A stretch of DNA of 64,000 nt from Arenibacter hampyeongensis (GCF_002909255.1 NZ_PIOB01000001.1:1054001-1118000), one strand, 5' to 3'. Shown: positions 11,150 to 20,763, numbered from the stretch's first letter. A program made the numbers and translations. The notes: generated by a model not told the origin, from the letters alone.

Positions 11150-12307
11150 ATGGCGTTCGATTTTTTAGTGCCCGTTAGTGATAGGGTATTGGCCCACTGC
11201 GAATTACTACCGGCCCAAGCATTGGGAAAACACGTATACATGCACACTAAACGGCATGGCCTTCCGGTATTGGCAAATGTTAGCGTGGCCATATTGGGGG
11301 TTAACGAATCCAGGAATGCCTTCGAGAAAAAACCGGAGCGTTTGGATATCTCGGAGATCAGGCTTCAGCTTTATAATTTAATGCTGGGGAATTGGAACTC
11401 ATCCATTGTAGATTTGGGCGATATTGAGGAAGGTGAGACGGTAGAGGACACCTATTTCGTAGTCAAGGAAATAGTTGCCGGATTATTGGAAGAAAATATC
11501 ATTCCCATTGTAATTGGAGCTACCCAAGACTTGACATATCCCACTTATAGAGCTTTTGACGGACTTAAAAATATGGTCAATTTGGTGTCCATTGACAGTA
11601 GGTTCGATTTTGGGATGGACGAAGAACTTATTTCTTCCCACTCCTATATGAGTAAAATAATTACCGACAAGCCAAACAATCTTTTTAATTTCTCGAATAT
11701 AGGCTATCAAAGCTATTTTAATTCCCAGGAAGAATTGGACCTTATGGAGCGTCTTTTCTTTGATTCCTATAGGTTGGGGGAATTAATTTCGAATATAACC
11801 TTGGCAGAACCCGTGCTTAGGAATGCCCATGTGGTAAGTTTGGACGCACGTGCCATACGTGCCGCCGATATAGGGTATTCCCGGAATTTTTCCCCCAACG
11901 GCTTTAACGGAAGGGAAATTTGTGCCATAGCAAGATATGCCGGAATAAGCGATAATGTATCCGTTTTTGGGATTTATGAATGCGAGAACAGCAATCAATC
12001 CTTTCAACTTGTCGCCCAAATAATATGGTATTTTATAGAGGGGCTGAATTTTAGGATTCAAGAATTGCCCAATAGTAATAGTAACGACTTCACCAAGTAT
12101 ACCGTACCTACAGAAGATGAGTCCCTTGTCTTCTATAAAAGTCATCTTAGCGAAAGATGGTGGGTAGAGGTACCTTCAATTTTAACTTCACATACTAAAA
12201 CAAATTCACCTGCGTTATTACCATGCACCGAATTGGATTATCTAGATGCATGTAATCAAAATATTCCTGAGCGGTGGTTTAAAGCCTACAAAAAAGGGTT
12301 TAATTGA
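11150..12307 (+). CDS. Ureohydrolase (arginase/formimidoylglutamase)-fold protein, probably non-catalytic
   Basis: The 385-residue protein has the overall arginase-fold order: an N-terminal strand region, then IPIVIGATQDLTYPT, VSIDSRFDFG and VVSLDARAIRAAD. In active enzymes these read GG(D/N)H, DxHxD and SxDxD and carry the two-manganese site. Here the histidines are Gln126 and Arg151, and the second aspartate of the third motif is Arg234. Only Asp149, Asp153 and Asp232 remain, so hydrolysis of arginine-like substrates is unlikely. Databases may label it formimidoylglutamase by similarity. It lies one base after topA and 115 bp before gldK. A structural or regulatory role near the gliding genes is inference. 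Confidence 0.85.
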   Translation: MAFDFLVPVSDRVLAHCELLPAQALGKHVYMHTKRHGLPVLANVSVAILGVNESRNAFEKKPERLDISEIRLQLYNLMLGNWNSSIVDLGDIEEGETVEDTYFVVKEIVAGLLEENIIPIVIGATQDLTYPTYRAFDGLKNMVNLVSIDSRFDFGMDEELISSHSYMSKIITDKPNNLFNFSNIGYQSYFNSQEELDLMERLFFDSYRLGELISNITLAEPVLRNAHVVSLDARAIRAADIGYSRNFSPNGFNGREICAIARYAGISDNVSVFGIYECENSNQSFQLVAQIIWYFIEGLNFRIQELPNSNSNDFTKYTVPTEDESLVFYKSHLSERWWVEVPSILTSHTKTNSPALLPCTELDYLDACNQNIPERWFKAYKKGFN

Positions 12308-12422
12308 AATAATAATTTTAGGGTATAAAACAAATTTTATACAATAAATTATTTAAAAATAAGTTTTAGAGAATAATACTTGTGTTTGCATTTATAATCA
12401 TAATCGAAATTTAACCTAACGT

Positions 12423-13781
12423 ATGAAGAAGCTATTGTTGTCATCTATAGCATTTGTTTTTTTACTCTCAAGTTGTGGGTCCAAAACAAAAGGAGAGCTA
12501 GTCGGAGCTCAAGGAAAAAAGTGGTATCCAGAAAAACCCTATGGTATGGAATTGATTCCTAGAGGAGCATTCATCATGGGTAAGAGTGAGGAGGATCAGG
12601 CTCAGGCACAAAATGCCCCGACAAAGACTGTTACTGTTCGATCCTTTTACATGGATGATACCGAAATTACAAATAGTGAATATCGCCAATTTGTAGAATG
12701 GGTCAAAGATTCCATTGCAAGAACAAAATTGGCCATTTTGGCCGATGAGTTGGGATTGGGTCCAGATGATGGCGGTATTGGCGAATATGCGTTTAAGGAT
12801 GCCGATACCACAAAATTATCTGCCTACGATAAGTATATGCTGAACAACTATTCCGGCATGGGCGAAACAGGCTACGAAGGAAGGGCATTGAACAGAAGGG
12901 TTGATCTAATATGGGATATATCAAAGTATCCTGATGAGTATTATACCGAGGTCATGGTAGATTCTATGTATCTGCCAGAAGAAGAATCCTATAACGGTCA
13001 ACGTAATATTGATGTTACCAAATTGAAATACAAATACACCTGGATGGATATTGAAGCAGCAGCTCGTGCCAAAAAAGGAAGTAGAAAAGATTTCATAAAA
13101 CAGGAAGAATTGGAAATATATCCTGATACTACGGTCTGGATAAAGGATTTCTCATATTCCTATAACGAACCAATGCACAATGATTACTTCTGGCACGATG
13201 CTTATAGTGATTATCCTGTAGTGGGTGTTTCTTGGCAACAAGCCCAGGCTTTTTGTAACTGGAGAACAAAATTCAAGAACGATGATCAAAAAAGTAGGAG
13301 CAAGCAATTTGTCAACCGCTTTAGATTACCAACAGAAGCGGAATGGGAATATGCTGCTAGGGGAGGTATAGAAGGTGGAACATACCCATGGGGTGGTCCT
13401 TATGTAATCAGTGATACTGGTTGTTTCATGGCCAACTTTAAGCCACAGCGAGGGGATTACGCAGCTGATCAAGCCTTGTATACAGTAGAGGCTAAGGCTT
13501 ATGAGCCCAACGATTATAACTTGTACAACATGGCCGGTAACGTTTCAGAATGGACGAATAGTAGTTATGACCCAAATTCATATGAATATGTGTCCACTAT
13601 GAACCCAAATGCAGAATCGACCAATAATGCAAGAAAAGTTATTAGAGGTGGATCTTGGAAAGATGTTGCTTATTTCCTACAGGTAAGCACCAGGGATTAC
13701 GAATACCAAGATTCTGCACGTAGTTACATCGGTTTTAGAACCGTACAGGATTACATGGGAGAAGAGGATTCTACCAATTAA
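12423..13781 (+). CDS. gldK: Gliding motility / type IX secretion lipoprotein GldK
   Basis: GldK (PorK in Porphyromonas) forms, with GldN, the periplasmic ring attached to the outer membrane in the type IX secretion system and gliding machinery. The 452-residue protein has a lipoprotein signal ending LLSSC (Cys18). It carries a formylglycine-generating-enzyme-like fold, with GVSWQQAQAFCNWR, RLPTEAEWEYAARGG and VIRGGSWKD as the conserved core strands. In this family the fold is structural rather than enzymatic. It is the first gene of gldKLMN and is preceded by about 115 AT-rich bases with a TACTTGTG-like box around 12378 that may be its promoter. Confidence 0.96.
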   Translation: MKKLLLSSIAFVFLLSSCGSKTKGELVGAQGKKWYPEKPYGMELIPRGAFIMGKSEEDQAQAQNAPTKTVTVRSFYMDDTEITNSEYRQFVEWVKDSIARTKLAILADELGLGPDDGGIGEYAFKDADTTKLSAYDKYMLNNYSGMGETGYEGRALNRRVDLIWDISKYPDEYYTEVMVDSMYLPEEESYNGQRNIDVTKLKYKYTWMDIEAAARAKKGSRKDFIKQEELEIYPDTTVWIKDFSYSYNEPMHNDYFWHDAYSDYPVVGVSWQQAQAFCNWRTKFKNDDQKSRSKQFVNRFRLPTEAEWEYAARGGIEGGTYPWGGPYVISDTGCFMANFKPQRGDYAADQALYTVEAKAYEPNDYNLYNMAGNVSEWTNSSYDPNSYEYVSTMNPNAESTNNARKVIRGGSWKDVAYFLQVSTRDYEYQDSARSYIGFRTVQDYMGEEDSTN

Positions 13782-13866
13782 AATATAAAATAAAGAAGAC
13801 CTTTATATTAAATCAAACGTTAAACCAAATACTTATTATTAACATTACTTAATTAAATTTAAAATT

Positions 13867-14511
13867 ATGGCACAGTCAAAATCAACTAAGAAATTATTTA
13901 ACATGGCCTACGGCCTTGGTGCATCTGTAGTAATTATAGGAGCATTATTTAAGATCCTTCACTGGCAATTTGGCCCACTTACGGGAGGATTGTTATTGGC
14001 AATCGGACTTATTACCGAAGCATTAATTTTTGCTATTAGTGCATTTGAACCAGTAGATGACGAATACGATTGGTCATTGGTGTATCCAGAATTAGGTGGA
14101 GGAGCAGCTTCAGGAAAATCGAATAACGAATTAAAGGAAGCAGAAGCCTCTTTATCCAAAAAATTGGATGATTTGTTAAAAGAAGCTGGTGTAGATGCCA
14201 GTCTTATGGAAAGTCTTGGATCTAGCATTAGAAACTTTGAAGGTGCTGCCAAGGGTATTGCTCCAACTGTTGATGCTATGGAGTCTACCAAAAAGTATTC
14301 TGATGAAATGGTACAAGCTGCCTCTCAAATGGAATCTTTAAACAGTCTTTACAAAGTTCAGTTGGAAAGTGCAAGCAGACAAGCGTCTATCAACGAGGAA
14401 GTGGTACAGAATTCAAGTGCCTTAAAAGATCAAATGGAATCTTTGGCAACCAACCTTTCTTCTTTGAATGGAGTATACGGTGGTATGTTATCTGCAATGA
14501 ATAGAAACTAA
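13867..14511 (+). CDS. gldL: Gliding motility / type IX secretion motor protein GldL
   Basis: GldL is the inner-membrane stator-like subunit that, with GldM, turns proton motive force into motion and secretion. The 214-residue protein has two transmembrane helices (about residues 13-31 and 36-60). The second contains the membrane-embedded acid Glu51 in GLITEALIF, corresponding to the glutamate important for proton use in the family. The cytoplasmic part (about 75-214) is helical and rich in Gln and Ser. It follows gldK by 85 bp and precedes gldM by 58 bp in a single operon. Confidence 0.97.
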   Translation: MAQSKSTKKLFNMAYGLGASVVIIGALFKILHWQFGPLTGGLLLAIGLITEALIFAISAFEPVDDEYDWSLVYPELGGGAASGKSNNELKEAEASLSKKLDDLLKEAGVDASLMESLGSSIRNFEGAAKGIAPTVDAMESTKKYSDEMVQAASQMESLNSLYKVQLESASRQASINEEVVQNSSALKDQMESLATNLSSLNGVYGGMLSAMNRN

Positions 14512-14569
14512 TTAGTTATAATTCAATAACCAAACCCAAATCGATTAATAATTAAAACTAATTAGAAAA

Positions 14570-16138
14570 ATGGCAGGAGGAAAAGCAACACCACGTCAGA
14601 AGATGATCAACCTAATGTATTTGATCTTCATTGCGATGCTGGCCTTAAATATGGGAAAAGAAGTTCTATCGGCTTTCGGTCTTATGAACGAAAAGTTAGA
14701 AGCTTCTAACATAAAAACCACGGAAAACAATACGGCTTTCCTAAGTGGTCTTGAAACTAAAGCATCTGAAAATGCTGAGAAATTTGGTCCTCTTTTGGAA
14801 GATGCCAAGAAAATAAAGGAATTGTCCGTAGAGTATTACCAGTACTTGGAAAACTTGAAAAAGGAGATGATGGCCGATGTTAAGGATCCCAAAGATTATC
14901 AAGTAATGGACAAGACCGATTATTTAGATCAAAAGTTTTTCCAAGGAGATCAACTTGGAGCAGATGGTAAGGAATTCTTGGATCGCTTGGTAAATTATCG
15001 TTCACAAATTACAGCGGTAATGCCTAAAGAACTGGAGTCTGTAAAGTCTTCTGTTAAAAGTAGGTTCGAAACAGGTGATGAAAACGGTAAAGTTGAAAAA
15101 AGGGATGGTTCCAAACAAGATTGGTTGAACTATAACTTTGAAGGATATCCTTTGGTAGCATCATTGACTAAAATCACTTCGCTTCAGGCGGATATTAAAG
15201 CTACTGAAGAAGATGCATTAAAAGCTATGCTTCAAGGTCAACTGAGCAGTGAGGTTTCCATGACCAACTATACCACTTTATTGGAGCAAGAAAAGTCTGC
15301 CTTTTATGCAGGTGAAAAATTTGCTGGAAATATAGTTTTGGGTCGTAAGGATGCCACTACAAAACCAAATGAAGTTAACTTGACCATAGATGGTAGAAAG
15401 TTGACCGAAGGTACTGATTATGTTATAGAGGATGGTAAGGTTAGATTAACAGTAAGTGCTGGAAGTGCTGGTGATCATAAGATCGAAGGTAGTTTAGTAT
15501 TTATGCAGGATGGGGAGCGTACAGAAGTGCCAGTATCCTCAACATTTGCAACTATTACCAAGCCTAATGCCGCTGTAATTTCAGCCGATAAAATGAATGT
15601 GGTATATCGTGGGGTTTCCAACCCTATCACCATATCCATTCCTGGTATTCCTGATAACAATGTTTCTGCATCTGCTCCTGGACTTAGTAAGCAAAGCGGA
15701 AGTAAATATGCTATGAATCCTGGTACAGGAAGAACAGTTTCCATTACAGCCTCAGGTAAGTTGCCCGATGGCCAAATGATCAAAACTTCTTCTGAGTTTA
15801 GAATTAAGGATATTCCTAGACCTTCAGGCTCTGTGAGAGGAGAATCCGGAAGTGCTAAAATGGGTAAAAACAACCTAGAAATTTCTACTATAGGTGCCTT
15901 GTTGGAAGATTTTGATTTCGATCTTAACCTTGCGGTCAGTGGATTTAAATTTAAAGTTCCAGGACAGCCAACTGTAGATGTAAATGGTAACAAATTGGAT
16001 GATAGAGCCAAGTCTGCCCTTAAAAGAGCAGGTCGTGGGGATGCCGTTCAGATATTTGATATTGAGGCCTATATTACAAACAACAAAGGCTATAAGCTTA
16101 AAAAAGTATCTCCAGTTGTTGTGGAGATAACAAACTAG
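14570..16138 (+). CDS. gldM: Gliding motility / type IX secretion motor protein GldM
   Basis: GldM is anchored by one N-terminal transmembrane helix (about residues 12-30, MINLMYLIFIAMLALNMG), preceded by the conserved PRQK with Arg9 that pairs with the GldL acid. A long periplasmic shaft of stacked domains follows (about 35-522) and spans the periplasm to reach the GldKN ring. The 522-residue length is typical, as are the helical first domain and the Ig-like later domains (for example VNLTIDGRKLTEGTDY). It is the third gene of the operon. The 108 bp before gldN contain a GCCATGG/CCATGGC inverted repeat. Confidence 0.97.
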   Translation: MAGGKATPRQKMINLMYLIFIAMLALNMGKEVLSAFGLMNEKLEASNIKTTENNTAFLSGLETKASENAEKFGPLLEDAKKIKELSVEYYQYLENLKKEMMADVKDPKDYQVMDKTDYLDQKFFQGDQLGADGKEFLDRLVNYRSQITAVMPKELESVKSSVKSRFETGDENGKVEKRDGSKQDWLNYNFEGYPLVASLTKITSLQADIKATEEDALKAMLQGQLSSEVSMTNYTTLLEQEKSAFYAGEKFAGNIVLGRKDATTKPNEVNLTIDGRKLTEGTDYVIEDGKVRLTVSAGSAGDHKIEGSLVFMQDGERTEVPVSSTFATITKPNAAVISADKMNVVYRGVSNPITISIPGIPDNNVSASAPGLSKQSGSKYAMNPGTGRTVSITASGKLPDGQMIKTSSEFRIKDIPRPSGSVRGESGSAKMGKNNLEISTIGALLEDFDFDLNLAVSGFKFKVPGQPTVDVNGNKLDDRAKSALKRAGRGDAVQIFDIEAYITNNKGYKLKKVSPVVVEITN

Positions 16139-16246
16139 TAAAAAATGTTGTGAAGTGGCCATGGCAAACTATGAATGTTTTCCATGGCTAATTCACCAGT
16201 CTGCTGAAAAGCTGGACTGAAGATTAAAAACAATAAATTTAAACTG

Positions 16247-17149
16247 ATGAATTGGAAAAATGTTTTATTAATTGGAGTAGTGGTTCTGTTGCCATTGTCT
16301 ATTTCCGCACAGGCAAATATTTTAAATGCCAAATTACCGGAAGAGATTGGTAAGAAGACTCAGGCGCAGATCGAGAAAGATAACGACGCCCCTCTGCCCT
16401 ATGCTTATGTGGACGATAGGGACATACTCTGGTCCAAGACCATTTGGGAAGTGATCGACTTGGACGAGCGTATTAATTTTCCACTGTATTATCCTTTGGA
16501 TACCATTGATATAGGTCCGGACAGAAGGTCTTTGTACGATGTGTTGATCAAAAACATCAAAAACGGAACATTGGAAGATGTATATGTGGATTCCTATTTT
16601 ACTGAAAAAAGAAAGTTCAGTGATTTAGCAGCGACTCTAAGAAAACGGGATACTACCGATTTTGGTTACGAACAATATAACGCAGGAGAACCAATTTCTC
16701 CGGAGTATATTAACGAAAGAAACCTTGTTGCTGCCGATTTGGAGGAGTACCTTGTTAAAGGAATCTGGTATTTCGACAAAAGACAGGGAGAGCTTAAGTA
16801 CAGATTGTTGGGTATTGCCCCTGTAGCTCCGGATGTTAACTTTATAGATGATGAGTCTATGGATTTGGCTGAGGCAAAAGTTCCATTGTTCTGGGTATGG
16901 TATCCTAGTGCAAGACAAATATTACATGAGGCTAAAGTATTTAATCAGCGAAATTCCGCACAGCCTATTTCCTTTGATATGTTGTTGAATGCCAGAAGAT
17001 TCAATGCAACCATATATAAAGAGGATAACGTGCATGGAGATCGTGAGGTTAAGGATTATATAGCTGATAATGCCTTGTTCCAATTATTGGAATCCAAACG
17101 AATCAAGGAGGTTATCCGAGATAGGGAACAAGATATGTGGGCATACTAG
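16247..17149 (+). CDS. gldN: Gliding motility / type IX secretion protein GldN
   Basis: GldN (PorN) is the periplasmic partner of GldK in the outer ring of the type IX secretion system. The 300-residue protein has an N-terminal signal peptide (NVLLIGVVVLLPLSISAQA). The diagnostic start of the mature domain is DDRDILWSKTIWEVIDLDERIN, followed by FPLYYPLD and VPLFWVWYPSAR. It is the last gene of gldKLMN; a strong hairpin follows its stop. Confidence 0.96.
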   Translation: MNWKNVLLIGVVVLLPLSISAQANILNAKLPEEIGKKTQAQIEKDNDAPLPYAYVDDRDILWSKTIWEVIDLDERINFPLYYPLDTIDIGPDRRSLYDVLIKNIKNGTLEDVYVDSYFTEKRKFSDLAATLRKRDTTDFGYEQYNAGEPISPEYINERNLVAADLEEYLVKGIWYFDKRQGELKYRLLGIAPVAPDVNFIDDESMDLAEAKVPLFWVWYPSARQILHEAKVFNQRNSAQPISFDMLLNARRFNATIYKEDNVHGDREVKDYIADNALFQLLESKRIKEVIRDREQDMWAY

Positions 17150-17182
17150 CCTTAATAAAATTCCAATTCACATATAAAGCAG

Positions 17183-17219
17183 AGCGCCACATCATATGAT
17201 GTGGCGCTTCCTTTTTTTT
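17183..17219 (+). terminator. Intrinsic terminator of gldKLMN
   Basis: A perfect 26-base palindrome (AGCGCCACATCA / TGATGTGGCGCT) is followed by a C and a run of T residues, 34 bp after the gldN stop. Confidence 0.93.
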
Positions 17220-17251
17220 ACTATTTTACCAAAGATTTAGAATTCCTTCTC

Positions 17252-17259
17252 TACTTTTG
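17252..17259 (+). promoter_or_regulatory. -7 box TACTTTTG of the FAD oxidoreductase gene
   Basis: A match to TAnnTTTG ends only four bases before the ATG at 17264. Normal spacing would place the transcript start at or next to the start codon, so the mRNA may be nearly leaderless. Confidence 0.45.
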
Positions 17260-17263
17260 CGCA

Positions 17264-18319
17264 ATGGTAGACTATTTAATTGTGGGCCTCGGATTGGCCG
17301 GCATTTCCTTTTGCGAAGTATTGGAAAGGAATAAGAAGTCGTTTATAGTAATAAGTGATGATTCCCAAACCTCTTCCGTAGTGGCGGGGGGCTTGTACAA
17401 CCCGGTAACCCTTAAACGATTTACCTTGGCCTGGAATGCCAAAGAGCAGTTGGATTTGGCGATTCCCTTTTATGCCGAATTGGAAAAAAAACTTAATATC
17501 CAATTGGATTATAAAATTCCCATCCTTAGGCGTTTTGCCAGTATAAATGAACAAAATCTTTGGTTTGAAGCTTCAGACAAGCCTAATTTAAGTCGCTTTA
17601 TAGCCCCAAAAATACTATCCAACCATAACCCAAACATCGAAGCCCCCAATGGCTATGGGGAAGTGTTACATACCGGCAGGATAGATACCTCCGTTTTAGT
17701 ATCACATTATAAGAGGTATTTGGCGGAACAAAACTTAATATTTAAGGAATCTTTTGATTTTGAAGCCTTAAAGCTACAGCATGCCTATTTGGAATACCGT
17801 GGATTAAAAGCTAAAAGGATTGTATTCGCAACGGGATTTGGTATAAAAATTAATCCGTATTTTAATTATTTGCCACTAAACGGTACCAAAGGAGAGTTGC
17901 TTACCATTAAGGCACCAGCTTTAAAAGAGGAAAGGGTTATAAAATCCTCTGTGTTTATAATTCCCATGGGTGACGATCTGTATAGGGTGGGTGCCACCTA
18001 TAAATGGAAAGATAAAAGCAATACTCCTACTGAGGAATGCAAGCAGGAACTTCTGCAAAAGTTGAACACCTTTTTAAAATGTCCTTATGAGGTTATTGAT
18101 CACGTAGCAGGAATAAGGCCAACGGTAAGTGATAGGAAGCCACTTGTAGGGAGGCATCCCAAGCATGAAAATATGTTTTTACTCAATGGATTGGGATCCC
18201 GAGGGGTAATGATCGCCCCAATGGCTTCCAAACAGCTTTACGGCTTTATAGAAAACAGTGAGGCCTTGGAACCTGAAATGGATCTATCCCGTTTTACCAC
18301 AAAACATTTTAAGAATTAA
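17264..18319 (+). CDS. FAD-dependent oxidoreductase (DAO / glycine-oxidase-like)
   Basis: The 351-residue protein begins with an FAD-binding Rossmann motif, YLIVGLGLAGISF (GxGxxG), and has the DAO-family pattern of SSVVAGGLYNPV, a mid-protein substrate domain and the C-terminal GIRPTVSDRKPLVG and LNGLGSRGVMIAP loops. This suggests oxidation of an amine or amino acid with FAD; the substrate cannot be assigned. The start at 17264 is chosen because the upstream in-frame GTG at 17201 lies inside the gldN terminator and the FAD motif begins right after this ATG. Its last 11 bases overlap the end of the convergent DUF983 gene. Confidence 0.88.
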   Translation: MVDYLIVGLGLAGISFCEVLERNKKSFIVISDDSQTSSVVAGGLYNPVTLKRFTLAWNAKEQLDLAIPFYAELEKKLNIQLDYKIPILRRFASINEQNLWFEASDKPNLSRFIAPKILSNHNPNIEAPNGYGEVLHTGRIDTSVLVSHYKRYLAEQNLIFKESFDFEALKLQHAYLEYRGLKAKRIVFATGFGIKINPYFNYLPLNGTKGELLTIKAPALKEERVIKSSVFIIPMGDDLYRVGATYKWKDKSNTPTEECKQELLQKLNTFLKCPYEVIDHVAGIRPTVSDRKPLVGRHPKHENMFLLNGLGSRGVMIAPMASKQLYGFIENSEALEPEMDLSRFTTKHFKN

Positions 18320-18698
18320 TCTTTGCAGCCTTGGGATCGAATTTTACGAAAAAATTAATCCAGATATTCCGCGAAACCCTAATAATAAAGGGCATAAAAA
18401 CTATCATTGTAGCAATTATGGCAATAAAAGTGTTTATCAATGAGGCCTTGAACATTAAAAAGGCAATAATAAAAGTGGCTACTGCAAAAGCTACGCCTAC
18501 AGCATAACTAACATACATGGCTCCATAAAAAAAAGAGGGTTCTATTTTATATTTGGTGCCACAATGGGAACAGCGTTCGTGCATTTTAAAAATATTTCCA
18601 ATATTATATGGATTTTTATCCTCATACATACTCTCTTCATGACATTTAGGACAAGTTCCTGTTAAAATGCTGTAGAGTTTGTTTCCTTTTTTTAACAT
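18309..18698 (-). CDS. DUF983 membrane protein with two CxxC pairs
   Basis: The 129-residue protein carries an N-terminal zinc-ribbon-like pair of motifs (CPKC and CSHC) and two transmembrane helices (about residues 55-80 and 85-105), the signature of DUF983, a family of unknown function. The start at 18698 (MLKKGNKLYSI) is preferred over the ATG at 18725 because a TACTTTTG box lies at 18715-18722 and the zinc-ribbon comes at its usual distance. It converges with and overlaps the FAD oxidoreductase gene by 11 bp and diverges from the ABC-F gene. Confidence 0.88.
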   Translation of the reverse strand: MLKKGNKLYSILTGTCPKCHEESMYEDKNPYNIGNIFKMHERCSHCGTKYKIEPSFFYGAMYVSYAVGVAFAVATFIIAFLMFKASLINTFIAIIATMIVFMPFIIRVSRNIWINFFVKFDPKAAKINS

Positions 18699-18714
18699 TT
18701 GCAAAAAGTTTCTG

Positions 18715-18722
18715 CAAAAGTA
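18715..18722 (-). promoter_or_regulatory. -7 box TACTTTTG of the DUF983 gene
   Basis: The minus-strand match to TAnnTTTG lies 16 bp before the chosen ATG at 18698. It supports that start over the upstream ATG at 18725. Confidence 0.5.
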
Positions 18723-18763
18723 CATTTTTGTAGATGTAATCAGTGTAACATTAGTAACGAAAT

Positions 18764-20680
18764 ATGCTCAATATCCATAACCTCTCCGTTTCATTTGGCG
18801 GAGAATACTTATTTGAAGAAATATCTTTCCGTTTAAATTCCGGAGACCGGGTTGGTCTTATAGGAAAAAACGGGGCAGGTAAATCTACCCTGTTGAAAAT
18901 TTTATCAAAGGATATGCCCATAGATTCGGGAACTATAGCTTCTGATAAAGACATTAAAATGGGTTTCTTACGGCAGGATATCGATTTTGAACAGGGTAGA
19001 ACAGTGTTGGAAGAAGCCCATCAGGCTTTTGAGGAAATAAAGGCTTTGGAGCTTAGGTTGGACGATATCAATCACCAACTGGCAGAACGTACAGATTATG
19101 AAAGTGAGGGGTACAATCAATTGATTATTGATTTAAATGATGTAAGCCATCATTATGAGATATTGGGCGGATACAACTATCAGGGTGAAACTGAAAAGGT
19201 ACTATTGGGCCTTGGATTCAGACGAGAGGATTTTGATCGTAAAACAGAAACCTTTTCAGGAGGATGGAGGATGCGGATAGAGTTGGCCAAACTTTTATTG
19301 CAGAGCAATGATGTGTTGTTGTTGGATGAGCCAACCAACCACTTGGATATAGAATCTATTATTTGGTTGGAGAATTTTTTAAAAAATTATTCAGGGGGTG
19401 TAATGATCGTATCCCACGATAAAATGTTTTTGGACAATGTTACCAACCGGACCATTGAAATATCCTTGGGAAGGATCTATGACTATAACAAGCCCTATTC
19501 CAAGTACTTGGTGCTGCGGAACGAAATAAAGGAACAACAGTTGAATGCCCAGAAGAATCAGGAGAAGGAGATACAGCAGGCAGAAAGGTTGATTGAAAAA
19601 TTTAGGGCCAAGTCCACAAAGGCATCCATGGCACAGTCCCTGATCAAGAAGCTCGATAAAATGGAGCGCATAGAGGTTGATGAGGATGATAATAGCGTAA
19701 TGAATTTGAGGTTTCAAATTTCAGTAACTCCAGGTAAGGTAGTAACGGAAATTGAAGGTTTGGCCAAAAGCTATGGTGACAACCATGTGTTGCAAGGCAT
19801 AGATCTTTTAATAGAACGGGACTCCAAGACTGCTTTTGTGGGTCAGAATGGACAAGGTAAATCCACTTTGGCTAAAATAATGGTGGGGGATTTGGACCAT
19901 AAGGGGCATTTAAAACTGGGTCATAATGTTCAGATAGGATACTTTGCACAAAATCAGGCGGAGTATTTGGATGGGGAAAAGACTATTTTGGATACTATGA
20001 TAGATGCGGCGAATGAGAAGAACAGAAGTAAGGTAAGGGATATTTTAGGATCTTTCCTCTTTAGGGGCGATGAGGTGGATAAATATGTAAAAGTACTTTC
20101 TGGTGGTGAGCGGAACAGATTGGCCCTTGCCAAAATGCTTCTACAGCCTTTTAATGTTTTGGTAATGGATGAGCCAACCAACCACCTTGACATCAAATCT
20201 AAAAACGTACTAAAACAGGCGCTTCAAAATTTTGACGGAACTTTGATCCTGGTGAGTCACGATAGGGATTTTTTACAGGGCCTTACCAATAAGGTATATG
20301 AATTTAAAGATGGCAAAATTAAAGAATATCTAGGGGATATCGATTTCTATCTGGAACAGCGGAAGGTCGAGGATTTTCGGGCAATTGAAAAGAAACAAAC
20401 AGTAGTTCAAAAAAAGGAAAAGCCCAAGGAAAAAAATGTTGATTTTGAAGATCAAAAAAAGATAAAATCCCTAAAGAACAGACTGAGCTCAGCGGAAAGC
20501 GATATATCCAAGTTAGAAAAGGAAATAGCAAATATTGACCATGAGCTACTTATGAATTATGATGCAACCATTGCGAAGTCCAATTTCTTCGACGCTTATC
20601 AGAAGAAAAAAAAGAACCTGGAAATTCTGATGAAAACTTGGGAAAATATCACTTTGGAGCTTGAAGAATTCTCTTTGTAG
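18764..20680 (+). CDS. ABC-F family ATPase (Uup/EttA-type)
   Basis: ABC-F proteins are soluble twin-ATPase proteins that act on the ribosome as translation factors or antibiotic-protection proteins. The 638-residue protein has Walker A GKNGAGKST (34-42) and signature FSGGWRMR in the first ABC domain, and GQNGQGKST (360-368) and LSGGERNR in the second. LLLDEPTNHLD-type Walker B motifs are in both. A charged linker (about 240-315) joins the domains and a coiled-coil C-terminus (about 545-638) resembles Uup. No transmembrane segments are present, so it is not a transporter. A housekeeping ribosome role is more likely than resistance, given length and context. Confidence 0.92.
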   Translation: MLNIHNLSVSFGGEYLFEEISFRLNSGDRVGLIGKNGAGKSTLLKILSKDMPIDSGTIASDKDIKMGFLRQDIDFEQGRTVLEEAHQAFEEIKALELRLDDINHQLAERTDYESEGYNQLIIDLNDVSHHYEILGGYNYQGETEKVLLGLGFRREDFDRKTETFSGGWRMRIELAKLLLQSNDVLLLDEPTNHLDIESIIWLENFLKNYSGGVMIVSHDKMFLDNVTNRTIEISLGRIYDYNKPYSKYLVLRNEIKEQQLNAQKNQEKEIQQAERLIEKFRAKSTKASMAQSLIKKLDKMERIEVDEDDNSVMNLRFQISVTPGKVVTEIEGLAKSYGDNHVLQGIDLLIERDSKTAFVGQNGQGKSTLAKIMVGDLDHKGHLKLGHNVQIGYFAQNQAEYLDGEKTILDTMIDAANEKNRSKVRDILGSFLFRGDEVDKYVKVLSGGERNRLALAKMLLQPFNVLVMDEPTNHLDIKSKNVLKQALQNFDGTLILVSHDRDFLQGLTNKVYEFKDGKIKEYLGDIDFYLEQRKVEDFRAIEKKQTVVQKKEKPKEKNVDFEDQKKIKSLKNRLSSAESDISKLEKEIANIDHELLMNYDATIAKSNFFDAYQKKKKNLEILMKTWENITLELEEFSL

Positions 20681-20763
20681 GAAAAGTAATCTAAAGGGGC
20701 AAATTTCTTTCACCACAACTTTTCACACTTTCACAACAAAAATGGCGTTTTCAGACGTTTTTC

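Noticed and set aside
16158-16188. GCCATGG/CCATGGC inverted repeat between gldM and gldN
   Set aside because: It has a long loop and no T-run, so it is not called as a terminator; it may affect mRNA but there is no support.
17201-17263. Upstream GTG start for the FAD oxidoreductase
   Set aside because: It lies within the gldN terminator and would add a 21-residue stretch before the FAD motif.
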